A DNA stretch of 64,000 bases from Isoetes taiwanensis (Eukaryota; Streptophyta; Lycopodiopsida; Isoetales; Isoetaceae). A program made the position numbers and the translations under genes. The stretch is taken from NCBI GenBank assembly GCA_021234155.1, contig JAJEKV010000046.1, positions 6,517,012 to 6,581,011 on the forward strand, read 5' to 3'. Positions within the stretch are counted from its first letter, which is position 1; each line of letters begins with the position of its first letter. Positions 12,376-23,024 of the stretch are shown here, in pieces. Under the pieces are notes generated by a model. It saw only the letters and a list, made by a program, of their open reading frames with translations, was not told the origin of the DNA and did not search any database.

Positions 12376-12376
12376 G

Positions 12377-12389
12377 TGGTATCAGAGCC
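12377..12389 (+). promoter_or_regulatory. Gypsy element B primer binding site, initiator tRNA-Met
   Basis: TGGTATCAGAGCC lies one base after the LTR and fixes the element's orientation as plus. It also shows that LTR B is not a solo LTR. Confidence 0.93.
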
Positions 12390-12587
12390 ATGATCTTGGT
12401 AGACCAAGATCGGGCACCATTTTCTGTTAGGACTAACAGTAGACCTTCAGCCTTGGGAATAACAACCCAAGCATGAACCTCGAAAATTGGGGAAAAAAAA
12501 TTTCAATCCTTAGAACAGTAAAGTAGGATAATGTTAATTAGGAAAAAATAGTAGGAACCCTGAAAATTTCTGGCCATTAGAGAGCAA

Positions 12588-12870
12588 CCCCTCACAGAGT
12601 GCGCCCAAGGCATTTTCAATTTTTTTGAACAAAGCTCTCGGGCACTAAGTGAGTGTTTGACCAATTTTGACCTAGAAAGATGCATGATTAGAGTAGTCTG
12701 ATAGCTCAGGATAGCTTAAAATCTGAATTTAAGCTAGGAAACTATGTTCTACCACTAAGAAACTATATAAAAAACCAAAAATAGCTAAAAAGGAGTAACC
12801 CCTCACAGAGTGCGGCCAGGGCCTTTTCAAAAGTTTTAAAAGTGCTTCTCGCGTAGTGTGTGAGTAATAG
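12588..12870. repeat. Hairpin repeat pair upstream of histone cassette 1
   Basis: Two copies (about 12588-12655 and 12799-12866) of a roughly 65-bp unit. Each starts CTCACAGAGTGCG, has a middle of the form TTTTCAA..TTTT(G/A)AA, and ends with the approximate reverse complement of the start (..GCACTAAGTGAG; ..GTAGTGTGTGAG). They can fold into long-looped stems. Matching copies lie at 14303-14366 and 14505-14571, before the second cassette. Confidence 0.85.
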
Positions 12871-12978
12871 CAGTACTTTTTGCCTGAAAGAACCTAATGT
12901 CTTAATCTAACAAACACTAATGGTTTACATAATGGTGTAACATGAAATTGCAGGTAGAAACTCTAAAACTCCCAGACC

Positions 12979-12987
12979 TATAAATAG
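12979..12987 (+). promoter_or_regulatory. TATA box of histone cassette 1
   Basis: TATAAATAG lies 152 bp before the first ATG of the cassette and after the hairpin pair. The same box preceded by similar sequence (..AAACTCTAAAA..) precedes cassette 2 at 14747. This suggests an internal promoter separate from the LTR. Confidence 0.6.
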
Positions 12988-13130
12988 ACCCTTAGGGTTC
13001 TTCATTTTCACCATACTCCTCCAGCTAGCTGCTCTCCGGCCAAAAAGGCAATTTCTAAGCGCTCAGAAGCCGATTGACTTATTTCAAAACATAGTCTGCA
13101 CCAAACAGACTGTTCGAGTGGTTATGCCAG

Positions 13131-14154
13131 ATGGATCTACAAGCGTCCAGGTTCTTGCAGCAGAACAGAAGGCGAGGGAGGCTCGAGAGCCCAGAGAATA
13201 AGAAAACCGTAACCCAAACCCAGACGCTCAGGAGATGGCGACCTCAGGACCAGGAAGAACAACTACAGGACCCTGATAACCAAGAAAACCCAGAGAATGA
13301 TGGCAATGGCGAAGAGAAGGAGAATGAGGAGGACCCGACAGTAGCATAGAAGTTAGCGCGTCGACAAAGGAAAATGGTCAAGAGGAAGAAAGCAGCAAAG
13401 AGGAAGAGGCTTGCAGAGAAGGAGGAACGCAGGAGACAGAAGGAGGCCAAAGGGAAGGATCCAGAATTGCCAAAGAAACCCCCGAGGAAAACAAAGACAA
13501 CTCCGAGCAAAGGGGTTAGCATAAGGGAACGGGAGCTCGATAGGCCACCATCTTCTTCATCAGAGACAGAGTCAAATAATGAGGCGTGGAGAGTTCCTCG
13601 CCCAGTAAAAGGTTTGGGACCTTCAAATCCCAACAATGAAGAAGCTGCAGCACCACCTCCCTACCCGAAATGGGCAAAGCCAACAACTGATCCCAAGAAG
13701 GGCAAGCCAGCACGAGAATCTTATGTACTCAAGCATGAGCGGGAGTGCAAGAAGAAATTGAAGGAGTACCATGGGTACATGAAGATGTACGAGGCGTACT
13801 CAAGGTACTTTGAAGCCACCCCTAGAGAGACCCGTACCACCAAATAAGCGAATGAAGAGGAAATCAAACTCATATTTTGTAAAGGTTGCTCGGGAGATTC
13901 GATACTTCCAGAGGAGCTACAAACTACTGATTCCAAGGGCTACATTTGCAAGACTAACCCGAGAGATCTTGCAGGAATTCGACAAAGGGAAGCGAGTGAC
14001 AGATGATATGTTGCTTGCATTGCAGGAGGCAGCCGAGCAAAAGCTGGTCCAGCATTTTGAAGATTCTCTAGCATGTGCTCTCCATGCGAAAAGAGTCACC
14101 CGTATGCCCAGAGATATGAAGCTGGCTAGGTTCATAAAGAAAGAAGACTGCTAA
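13131..14154 (+). pseudogene. Histone H3-like protein encoded in the gypsy B leader
   Basis: The first part (13131-13847, one frame with a TAG at 13347) is a charged tail rich in Lys, Arg and Glu, with runs such as KRKKAAKRKRLAEKEE. It overlaps, in the +1 frame, an ORF at 13810-14154 that is a histone H3 fold. In that ORF (residues from 13810), REIR is at 28-31, LLI at 39-41, RLTREI at 48-53, ALQEA at 70-74, FED at 83-85, HAKRVT at 92-97 and MP.D..LAR at 99-107. These match the alphaN, alpha1, alpha2 and alpha3 landmarks of H3 at the same spacing, and loop 1 has canonical H3 length. The tail is far longer than the usual roughly 40 residues and unlike the ARTKQT tail. H3 pairs with H4 in nucleosomes. 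The gene lies between the LTR/primer site and gag, has no visible intron, and follows a TATA box. One stop and one frameshift break the long form, but the fold domain itself is open. Origin as a captured host H3 is inference. Confidence 0.88.
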
Positions 14155-14298
14155 ATAATGTATTGATAAAATTTTTGTAAATATAAAAAGTGTTTTGATT
14201 AAGTTGCAAGGTGTAATATTGTATTTAATAAGGTTGTAGTAATGGCATGTATAATTGAAATTAGTTAATTTGGCCAAAAAGTGACTGTTTTGAGCCCC

Positions 14299-14575
14299 AC
14301 CCCTCACAGAGTGCGCCAGGGCTCTTTTCAAAAGTTTTGAAAGTGCCTCTCATGCACTGTGTGAGTGTTTGGTCACTGATCTATGCCTAGACTTGTCCAA
14401 ATCTAGAAACTAAGGGCACAGACCGCCTTAACTCTGCAACATAAATAGAATTATGCCCTTATATCATAATTTTAGAGCCATCTAGAACCCAAACAGGAGG
14501 CCATCCCTTACAGAGTGCGCTAGGACCCTTTTCAAAAAGTTTGAAAGTGCCTCTCACGCACTCTGTGAGTGATCC
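14299..14575. repeat. Hairpin repeat pair upstream of histone cassette 2
   Basis: Two more copies of the unit: 14303-14366 (CTCACAGAGTGCGCC ... TGCACTGTGTGAG) and 14505-14571 (CTTACAGAGTGCGC ... CGCACTCTGTGAG). The second forms a nearly perfect 13-bp stem. They lie 150-420 bp after the H3 stop and before the second TATA box. They could serve upstream of cassette 2, downstream of cassette 1, or both. Confidence 0.85.
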
Positions 14576-14746
14576 GAGCAAAATAGGCCTAACTCATCCC
14601 AACTATCTCCAAATTAGATGAAATTTATTGCAATAGGATCATTAGGATGTACTTTTAAACCTAGATTACCTATCAATTGCCTAGCAGGACCTTGAAGTGA
14701 TAGACATTCCCAAACTCTAAAAATTTCTCAAATTAGGGGTTCTGCC

Positions 14747-14755
14747 TATAAATAG
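14747..14755 (+). promoter_or_regulatory. TATA box of histone cassette 2
   Basis: TATAAATAG in a context similar to 12979-12987, followed by a pyrimidine- and CACC-rich leader in both cases. The first ATG is at 14863. Confidence 0.58.
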
Positions 14756-14862
14756 GACCACCACCCTCATTTGCACCCTACTCTTTCGCTCACTCCAAGG
14801 CGATCTTCCAGCTCCCAGAGGCGCTTATACATCTGTTTGATAACCCCATCTGCATCAGCACT

Positions 14863-15300
14863 ATGGCCACTTCATCATTCAGACGATGGTACAGCGCCAC
14901 TACTCATGTGGCTGAAGCTGCATCAACTCGAGATCGATGTGGATGCCACCATAAATGCCACACCATTTTACCAAGATATCATGACTGAGTTCCATGCCAA
15001 GATAGGGCCTTCCCTGGTAGAATTCCCCCCACGCATAAGCTACTTTGCACCTAGAATAGCCCTTCATGCAACACTGAATGATGTCCTAAACATAGACAAC
15101 TATTTAGAAAATAGAGCTGCTCGCATGCCAGACTACATGACCATATCCATAAGTAGGAAGAGGTATTTTTCTTATACTGCTACTAGAGCCATCTTTTTGT
15201 CCCATGGAGCCTAATCCCAGATAGGTGAACCCTCCATTCGGCCATTGGATATTGACCCTGGCCTCAGAAGCAAAAGAGCAATTGCTCCTAGAGTATGAAG
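14863..15300 (+). pseudogene. Histone H2B-like domain in the gypsy B leader
   Basis: The readable core is in the frame open 14771-15214. It has P-F-Y-Q-D-I-M ahead of K-I-G-P, then ISYFAPRIA, NDVL, RAAR exactly 12 residues later, MTISISRK and TATRAIF. In H2B the order is ..Y.VYVYKVLKQVHP, ISSKAM.IM, NDIF, RLA(R/H) at the same spacing, (S/P)TITSRE and TAVRL. After a frame change near 15215, GHWILTLASEAKEQLLLEYE matches the pattern of the H2B C-terminal helix (GELAKHAVSEGT...). Helix-by-helix order is therefore H2B-like, though identity is low. The first ATG (14863) is in a different frame from the core. I read this as a decayed H2B-type histone, continuing through an acidic linker to the H2A-like domain. 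Confidence 0.65.
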
Positions 15301-15690
15301 GGTCAGAGCAGGAGGAAGAGGCAGAGGAAGGACAGGGTTACGACATTGAAGACATCATCGACGTCGACCCCATACAAGAATGGCAACAAGCAGAAGAAGA
15401 CCTTCAAGGTTTCGGCGAAGGTTTGAGGATAACGAGAAGAACTCCTCCACTTGGGTTAGCCATCACCAGTCTAACCCCGGTCATCATCGAAGGACAGGAG
15501 TACCTGATGCTGCACGACATGAGGAACCTCCCGGAGTGCAGAGAAAGAGGCTACAGGGTGGACGAGCTCCTGCATCTTCTATGCCAATAGCCCGACCCGA
15601 CGACTTCATCGACCAGGAGATGCAGGACTTCCGCATCAGCATCAGGGAGGCTCACACTTACACTGGCCAGTCATCATCAAACATTGAAGC
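15301..15690 (+). pseudogene. Acidic linker between H2B-like and H2A-like domains
   Basis: The frame 15225-15590 continues past the H2B-like C-terminal helix into EEEAEEGQGYDIEDIIDVD and then a mixed segment ending ..YRVDELLHLLCQ. An overlapping frame (15380-16024) starts Arg-rich. No TATA box or hairpin repeat lies in this interval, so the flanking domains were probably one transcript and perhaps one fused protein, as in the H2B-H2A doublets of some giant viruses. No known domain recognised. Confidence 0.45.
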
Positions 15691-16365
15691 TTACACCGAC
15701 ATTCGACAGATGATGACGCAACAAGAGCTGCCCTCGGAGGAGGAATTTATAGCCATCCAGGAGCGGATGGACATCCGAGGAAAGACAACAAGCGCACTCC
15801 TGCCCAACACCTCATCAGTAGCACCAGCCAGGCTAGAAAGAGGCAGCATCAACTTGACCTCTTCCAAGTCCATGTTTACAAACTACAGGGACTTGATAGC
15901 GGTACCAGTGGAAGAGTACTCCGGAAGGCACAGGGTCGGGATCAGAACCGGAGAAGAGGCAGCAGAGGGAGGACACGACAAAGCCCTTACGTTTTACCTT
16001 CCACTCCTCACCGAGGAAGGATAACAGTCATACAGCACCAGTTTAGCCCGTGGGGAGAAGGAGTATTCATGCTTATTGCCCTCTTGGGATTTGGTAGACA
16101 TGCTCGGATGCCTCCGAACATCGGCCATCTGGTCAAGAGGTTAATAGTTTTGAGCGTCTTCGACTTCGCAGTCCCATACAGATGACAGGGCAGGTTGGCC
16201 GTCACTGCGGTCTATATGTCGGATAGAAGGGTTGAAGACCTGGTAACGGCACTTCAAGGTGGTACGCCCACCAACATTCTTAGAAACTTGGGGTGAACAG
16301 TTGGCACAACCCAAGTGAAGAAGTTCTTGGAAGACAACCTGGCATATCGAGGATTCCAAGAATAG
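15688..16365 (+). pseudogene. Histone H2A-like domain in the gypsy B leader
   Basis: One frame is open from 15688 to a TGA at about 16183. It starts with a basic tail (RKAQGRDQNRRRGSRGRTRQ) and continues with IQHQFSPWG and GRHARMPPNIG to FDFAVPYR. After the TGA it goes on with RLAVTAVYMSDRRVEDL and QGGTPTNILRNL, interrupted by another TGA, to a TAG at 16363. In H2A the order is basic tail, LQFPVGRI, R.G.GAPVYL, VLELAGNAAR, RI.PRH..LA.RNDEEL and QGGVLPNI...L. The last motif is the docking domain, and the Q-G-G-x3-N-I-x3-L pattern matches exactly. A segment after it has no H2A counterpart. Two stops make this copy a pseudogene; a second copy of the tail at 29661-29831 is open. Confidence 0.66.
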
Positions 16366-16535
16366 ATTAAAACTTTTTTCCTCTCTATTATTGATTGTAA
16401 AAATATTGTACCTTATGAATATAATTGACGGCATTATGAATGTTCTTTGATATATTTTGTCCCCACAACTATATCATCAAATAAACCAATGCAATAACAA
16501 AAAAAAAGCTAATCATAAGAGTGTAATCTAATGTG
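16366..16535 (+). other. Gypsy B spacer between histone cassette 2 and gag
   Basis: AT-rich, non-coding. It is nearly identical in order to 29832-29995, and both end at the same point (..AATCTAATGTG), after which the two sites diverge completely. Confidence 0.8.
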
Positions 16536-17690
16536 TATGCAGCTAGAGCACCCAGGAATGTAGAATAAGATTGACAACCTCAAGAAGAGCAGACACCCGC
16601 AAGACAGTTCCAACCAAGGAACCTATTCCAAGAGTTTGAGGCACCAATTCCAGAAGAGGAGATATCGCAAATGAGATCAGATATCCACGAGATAAGAGCC
16701 TTGCTGGCAGGGAGGGCAGCAATTGCACCAGACCAGAATGTCCAACTACCCCAAACACTTGCTGGCAGAATAGACAAGGCAAAGAAGAGAAACCGGGGAA
16801 GGAGATCCCTTAGCACGGATTTCTCCAACTGTAGTTTCGACTATGACTCTGAATCTGAGGAGCAGGACAACGATCAACAGGATCGCCGGGAGGGTCCCAA
16901 CCATGATAGGGGCAGGATTGAAGCTGACTACCAGAAGAAAGTCGACTCCGCATTGAGCAATGTGTGGAAAGCCAGGAAGCTGGAACAATTCTCAGGAGAC
17001 AACAGGTCAGGAATGGAAGCCGAGGCTTGGTTGGATGAAATGAGAGAGTATAGGAATGCTTATAGTATGAAATATTAGGACAAGGGCATGGTAGCAACTG
17101 CCAACCTCAAGGGAGTAGCCAGAATTTGGTGGAAAGGCTATTCCAAAGCCCATGGGATAAGCAGAGATAGCTACAGATTCAAGAAGTTCTCTAAAGAATT
17201 CGTGCCGAGGGAACACAAGTGCCATATGATGCAACAACTCTACAGGTTGGAGCAGGGCAATAAGACAGTCTAGAAGTACACCGACGAGTTCATGGGGCTG
17301 AGGCTCTATGTACTAAAGTTGAGCGAAGGACATGTAGTAGAGGGGTACATTGCTTGAATGAGGAGATCAGGAAGCTTGTGAGAGCTATAAACCCCAGAAC
17401 AGGTCAGAAGCAGAGTCTAAGGCTGTGAGCTTACAAGGAACAAGTCCCCCAGGTAGTGGACAGAAGCAACAGTACTATCAGGACAAGGAGAAAGCTACAG
17501 AAAGCTATAGCCCAAGAGCAACAAGTCTGGCAGCTGCTAGACCTTAGTACAATGCAAACTATGGGAAGCAAGGGAATGCACATTCCGAAGAAGAAGAGGC
17601 AAGAATGTATTAAAAAGCAGTTGTGCTTCAGGTGCTTTCAGCCAAGACATTAGACACACAACTGCTCTTTTATCATGAATACGGTGCTAG
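16536..17690 (+). pseudogene. gag: Gypsy element B: gag
   Basis: The frame 16671-17078 is open (EISQMRSDIHEIRALLAG, an Asp/Glu-rich middle, then WLDEMREYRNAYSMKY). It is followed by the capsid region at 17088-17273 (VARIWWKGYSKA, FVPREHKCHMMQQLYRLEQG) and, after several breaks, a CX2CX4HX4C knuckle (CFRCFQPRH.THNC) near 17625-17665 with an in-frame TAG inside it. Gag forms the particle and binds RNA. At least five stops or frameshifts are visible. Confidence 0.85.
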
Positions 17691-18019
17691 CAGAGCTAGG
17701 AGGATGGGAGACACCCCCGGAGAACGACGAAGAAGATGCTTGCGACTACATCCAAGGTGAGTGCCACATCTTTGCTGCCATTGACTCTAAGAATGCTGAG
17801 AGTCAGTACCAGGTCATCTCGACAATTGGAAAAGTCAAAGCCAAGTCCTTCATGGTATTGATAGACACGGGGAACACCCATAATTTTGCTTCGCCAAGGA
17901 TGGTAAAGATATTGAAGCTAAAGCCTGTTGTGTTGGCAAGTGGGGCAATCCGATACATAGCAGGAAAGAGGATCAACTTCGATATAGACTTGCCAGGTAT
18001 CAACGTTGGAATAGGAGCA
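17675..18019 (+). pseudogene. pol: Gypsy element B: protease, 5' part
   Basis: Open frame with an acidic region, then FMVLIDTGNTHNFASP (aspartic protease motif D-T-G) and RINFDIDLPGINVGIGA. It is cut at 18019 by the CACTA element. The next expected residues (E-V-M-x-I-G-K-Y-D-L) resume at 27613. The open frame runs on into the CACTA end to 18142 only by chance. Confidence 0.9.
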
Positions 18020-18045
18020 CACTACCACCCCAAAACTGGGTCCAC

Positions 18046-18790
18046 ATGTTGTTTTTCAGTGTCTTTTTTGCAAAAAAACAACACCAAAAAACTATGTGTT
18101 GTTTTTTGTCCGGATTTGCTAGAAATGACGTGTAGTTTTTAGCAAAATTTTTATACATGTAGTTTTGTTGCCAAAAGTCTACGCATAGAGTTTTGTCAAA
18201 ATTATCTACACGTAGGAATTACATATATTTCTACATGTTGTTTTTGTAGAGTAGCTGTAGTTTTCAGGTGTTGCTTTCCTGAAGAATATACATGTGGTTC
18301 TTAATAGAACCTAAAATACACATGTTGTTTTTAACTGTTATTTTGCAGAAAAAACAACACTAAAAAACTACGTATAGAATTTTGTCCGACTTTGCTAGAA
18401 ACTACACGTAGTTTTCTAGTTTTTCTTTTTAACTATATTGTTTTCAAGTGTTGGGTTCTTGAAGAATATACATGTGGTTCTTAATAAAGTCTAAAAATAC
18501 ACATGTTGTTTTAAACTATTATTTTGCAAAAAAAACAACACTGAAAAACTACGTATAGAATTTTGTCTGACTTTGCTAGAAACTACACGTAGTTTTCTAG
18601 TTTTTTTTTTTAACTATATTGTTTTCAAGTGTTGGTTTCCTTGAAAAATGATATGCGGTTTTAAGAAGAAAAATGTGATTTTCAATAATAGGTGTTGTTT
18701 TCAAGTATTGTTTTACATAAAATCCACATGTGGTTTTTAGAAAAAAAAAATATTTTCAAGTGTTGTTTTTTCAATAAAAGACATCGTTAA
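18046..18790. repeat. CACTA left subterminal repeats
   Basis: A unit of about 182 bp occurs at 18236-18418 and 18419-18600 (from TTTTCAAGTGTTG... to AACTACACGTAGTTTTCTAG), with a more diverged copy before it. Motifs AACTACACGTAGTTTT, ACATGTGGTT and ACATGTTGTTTT repeat throughout. No coding. Confidence 0.85.
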
Positions 18791-21700
18791 TAGAAAAAAA
18801 AACAATATGTTGAGAAATTATTATTTTAATCAATGAATTATTATTTTAATTATTATTATTCTTGGAAACATCTGAAGCTTTACAACAAATGCACTATCAC
18901 TTAAACTCAAACATTGAAATAAATCACAATCGATGTGTTTCTTTGTTCTGTTTTATGGTGAAAATCTTCATCTCTTAAGAACCGTAGCCATGGCCATAAC
19001 TTTCTTGGCCTTGCCAGAAAGCATAGCCATAGCAGAACGAAATGGGTCTAGATATGGCAGCTATAGCTTCAGGCGACCGAGCTATGGCGGAAAAAGGGCA
19101 GATGTCAAAGTTTTGTCTTGATTCACCATCTGCAGTGGTCCTGTTTGCATCTCACAAATTTCCTTCCAGTTTCTTTTGGAATATCCTCTCCCAATTCTGT
19201 GCCATTGTACACTTCAGGAAAGGAAACGTGCTATAGTCTTCTAGTAAGAAATCTATATAAAAGCATAACAGTGTTAATAAAAAGAGAACAATATACGTGG
19301 TACATTATGAAACTGCTTGAACATATGCATGAACCTCAGACGGTAATATCGCCTTTGTCGATGAACTGGATTTGATTCCATGGCATCAGCCATGGCTTCC
19401 CCGATTTCCAATTGCTTTGAAGCGTCTGTTGACTCAATTTGAGGAGCTACGTCTGCACAATAATTATTTCAAAAATTGACAAAAAACACAACATCAACAA
19501 ACCGCCAGAGATGTATAACTTACAAAGGCTTCGATGCTCGGTAATAGTCATTTCGCAAAATATCTTGTTCTCCTTGTAATGGTTCTGCTTTGATCTTCCT
19601 TTTCCTTTAAATATGTTTCTTCGCTCTTTTCTTCCCCTGTTGATTCTCGCCTCTTGGTCATTTCTTTCAATTGCTTCGCTTCTTGGTCTTCCTTTCCTGT
19701 TGCCTCTCTTCCCCGCTCTTCCCTTCCTAGGAGCCCATACATGCCATGCTTTTCTCTGCAGCCAGGATTATGTAAATTCGGCCTCTCGTGCAAACCATAA
19801 GACCTGTGGAGTATCTATAGTACAGGCAACTAACCCCGCATCGAATCTAAAACTTCAAGCAATTAAAATATTACCCAACTCTTTTGCAAGAGCTCGAATT
19901 AGAGATAACAAGAATTAGATAGAGCATGCTTACGTAACCTCTTTTTGTGAAATGCTAAGAACACGCCAGATAATCGCACTTGAATCAAACAAAAGAATTC
20001 CACGATCCATTCAAACGCCTTTGTATTTCGCTACTCGGATCTAGTATCCGGGAAGAATTTTCTCCGACATCTTCGTTTTTACTTGGCAAATCGTTTTCGT
20101 GTATGGGACCGGGGTGTGGAATTTCGCATTCATATCACCTTCATCTTCATGGCTACATCTCCGATCTTTCCTTCCTTCCATCCGCGATTCTTCGTTAGAA
20201 ACCTTACTTTCGGGCTCCGAATGATCAGCCTCTCCTTCGCATGATTTTCAAGAATTTGCCCTAATTCTTAGCTAAATTCCCAAGAGCTTAGCCTCCCATT
20301 GGACAAACTATTTTCCATCTCCAAGCTCTCGACAAAACTGATTTACCACCGGTTGGAATGCCTTGGTCGCCTTTTTAATTTTCAAGGCTCTTACACGGAC
20401 CCATAGAGGAGGAAGACCATCCGGTCTGCATATCCACAAATCCGTCACTACTCCACCTCTGTTGTAGACAAAAACCTACCCAAAAATGCTGCCGCCATAG
20501 CCACTCACGAAGATCAAGAATATGAAGGAAGAGAATCGAGAAACAGAAGGGAAAGAGGAGGGAAGAGAAGGCATAACTTAGAACATGGCGGCAAAGAGTA
20601 GGGGAGAGAAGGCAGAGAACATGGCGGCAAGGCAAAAACAAAATGGCGGGGATTTTGATCTTGCCCCCCATCAAAATGGTGCGGATCACGATTTGCCCCC
20701 TTTAATCGCAGCCGTTACTTTCAGAGCCAATAAGGTGAAAGGACGAGGATCGCAATCTGAGCCATTTATCCCATATTCACCCCAGCCGTTGAATACAATA
20801 TTGCTTTATCACAAGTGAAAATTATTATTTTCAATTCCTCACCATATATTTTATTTATCTGCTCTTTTTTACTCAATATATACTGATAGGCTTTGAAATA
20901 TTGGCAATGCTTTGTTGTTGCGACATCACCATCTATCTAAAGCCTATAGGTCATTAGCAAGGTCTATCTAAAGACCCCAACCAAAGGTCGAATGACCCAC
21001 CCAACTGGGAAAGATGTCGCCCTTCGTTTGCAGTTACCGGAGATAGACATGATTAGAAGGGATGCAGGGAGATAGAAGCGACCCAAAACAACACAATGCG
21101 GGGATCAATCTTGGATGTTAATAGCGGTCGTTAAACTAAGGCCAAATGGATCGTAAGACTTGAGCCACAATCTCAGCCACTCATCTCGGTCGTTGGAAGC
21201 GATACACATGGCAAAGCTCTACAATTTTTTCGCTCTAAATCATATTGTATAAATATTGAGCTACCGATATATAAGCCACCATCACGCCATCCAATGCCCC
21301 ATCCCATGATGCCCCTTTTTTCCATGGAGCATCAACCCATGCCCCAATCCCGTCAGGCGAAAACTCGAAACGAAACATAAAGATTCCAAATGAATGGTAA
21401 GAAGACTAACATCCTGTTTTGTTATGTCTCTAAGGAAAATCTGGCAGTGCGTTTATTGAAGCTTCAATGTCATAGCCATAAGGAACTAAAATGCAGGCCG
21501 AAAGAAGGTCAAGCTTGGGAAAGTCAACCAATCCATCTGAATCCCAGAGCGACCAAATAGCCCAAACAATAAGTATGATGCTCAAGCAAGATACCATTCT
21601 TTTCTACTATGAATTCATGTGTTGGTGATGGCAAGCACACAACAGCATGTTGGCAATCTCGGATGGCTTAATTCGAGATTTTTGCAAGTAATACAAACAA

Positions 21701-22880
21701 TTAGTGACTTCGGCCGTAAGTTTTGGTATTCAAGTTTTTATATTCTAGCAATCGTGGCCCATGTTTACACCATATTCTCCACGAAATTTGACAAGATTTT
21801 CAAGACATGGAGGCATTTCATAGATGTTTTTACCCACATCGTAATAATTTATCATATCATTGAATAGTGTAACATGTAGACATTATTGGGTGCCTAAAAG
21901 TATCTTCTTAGTCTTCTCGAAAGATCCTACATAGTGGTTGTTAAGATTACCTATGCAAAGATAAACTAACAATGCCTCGTGAGGTACAAAACTTTCTATT
22001 TGGGTTATTACAAAACACATTCAATATGATTTGAAAAGTTTCCAATGAAACAACCATCTCTGTCATGTTAGAATTTTTCCGAAGACCTCGAAAATTATTG
22101 GCGCCATGGTTTTAACACGTTGTCAAAATATGCCACGAGTATACCTATGGTTCCAACATGACACCGCCAATATTTACAACGCTTCGTGAAACACATCACT
22201 CATGAGTGGATGAAACTGGGTGTTGTATAAGTTAGTACAAAGAAATCGAATATGGTTGTTTAAGTCAGTACAAACACAATGGATATGTGAGCATGAAATA
22301 CAAATCCTTTGTATTCGGGCTTGTATAAGTGAGTACAAACACATGGAATATGATTTGTAAAGCTTACCATGAAACACTTCACCACGATGCAAATTTATTG
22401 GGGAGAGACTCGTAATACAGACACATGAACCATTGATAGGTGCCTAATAAGGGTGATTGTGTAGTCGAGAATTAGACTAGATTTCTTTGTCATTGCAGAC
22501 AAGGGTGGCCTATTGAGCAAGTAATACATCCCTTTCATGGCAAAATGTTTTGCATTCGTGCAACCACCGGATGTGGTTTAGCTTGGTTGATGGGCATAAG
22601 ATGACATAAGTAATTTTTGTAAGATATCCTTTGGACATGGTTATCTCAAGCCTTATTTTGAAACTTCTTTCTCTTATCTTGGTTGATAGGCCATCACTCT
22701 TAGAAAAGAAAGAATAAAATGTCCTTTTTTTAGTGACACATCCTATCAAGTAGGTTCCCCACTGACCCATCTTTTCACTTCTGATGGTATTTTTTGTGAA
22801 AAATTACAAGTGTCATCCGATAGGGACTTTTTTTTCCAAAGGTTTGTCTTCAACGGTTGTAGATGGCCCAATTTGGAGCA
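18791..22880. other. CACTA interior, no recognised gene
   Basis: Short open frames only (for example a Glu/Lys-rich frame on the minus strand at 19548-19793 and one at 20375-20689). Two related passages, near 20640-20770 and 21085-21200, both give variants of GC(G)GAT...GATC and ..TCTGAGCCA.. and may be remnants of one repeat. None shows transposase motifs. Confidence 0.4.
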
Positions 22881-22892
22881 ACCGGGATTGAA

Positions 22893-23024
22893 GATGCCCG
22901 AAAAGCAAGGAGCTTGCACGTGTGGAACCTTAATTGATTAGACCTTAATTGATTAGAGTTGAATTAACTGATTATTGGATTCTTCTAGTTTTCACGCGTG
23001 CAAGCTTCTTGCTTTTCGGACATC
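22893..23024. repeat. Inverted repeat, 32-bp arms
   Basis: Left arm 22893-22924 (GATGCCCGAAAAGCAAGGAG...) and right arm 22993-23024 are reverse complements at about 28 of 32 positions, with a 68-bp loop that contains a small tandem repeat of CTTAATTGATTAGA. It looks like a small foldback element or a hairpin left by one. Confidence 0.75.

Noticed and set aside
13131-13847. Possible histone H4 partner in the tail before the H3 fold
   Set aside because: The segment is Lys/Glu/Pro-rich and shows none of the H4 landmarks; best read as a charged tail.
13810-14154. Centromeric CENH3 instead of canonical H3
   Set aside because: Loop 1 between alpha1 and alpha2 has canonical H3 length, while CENH3 usually has an insertion there. 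The long divergent tail alone does not prove CENH3, so I call it H3-like only.
20375-20818. Possible small genes in the CACTA interior
   Set aside because: Short frames without domain motifs or codon-usage signal; overlapping frames on both strands.
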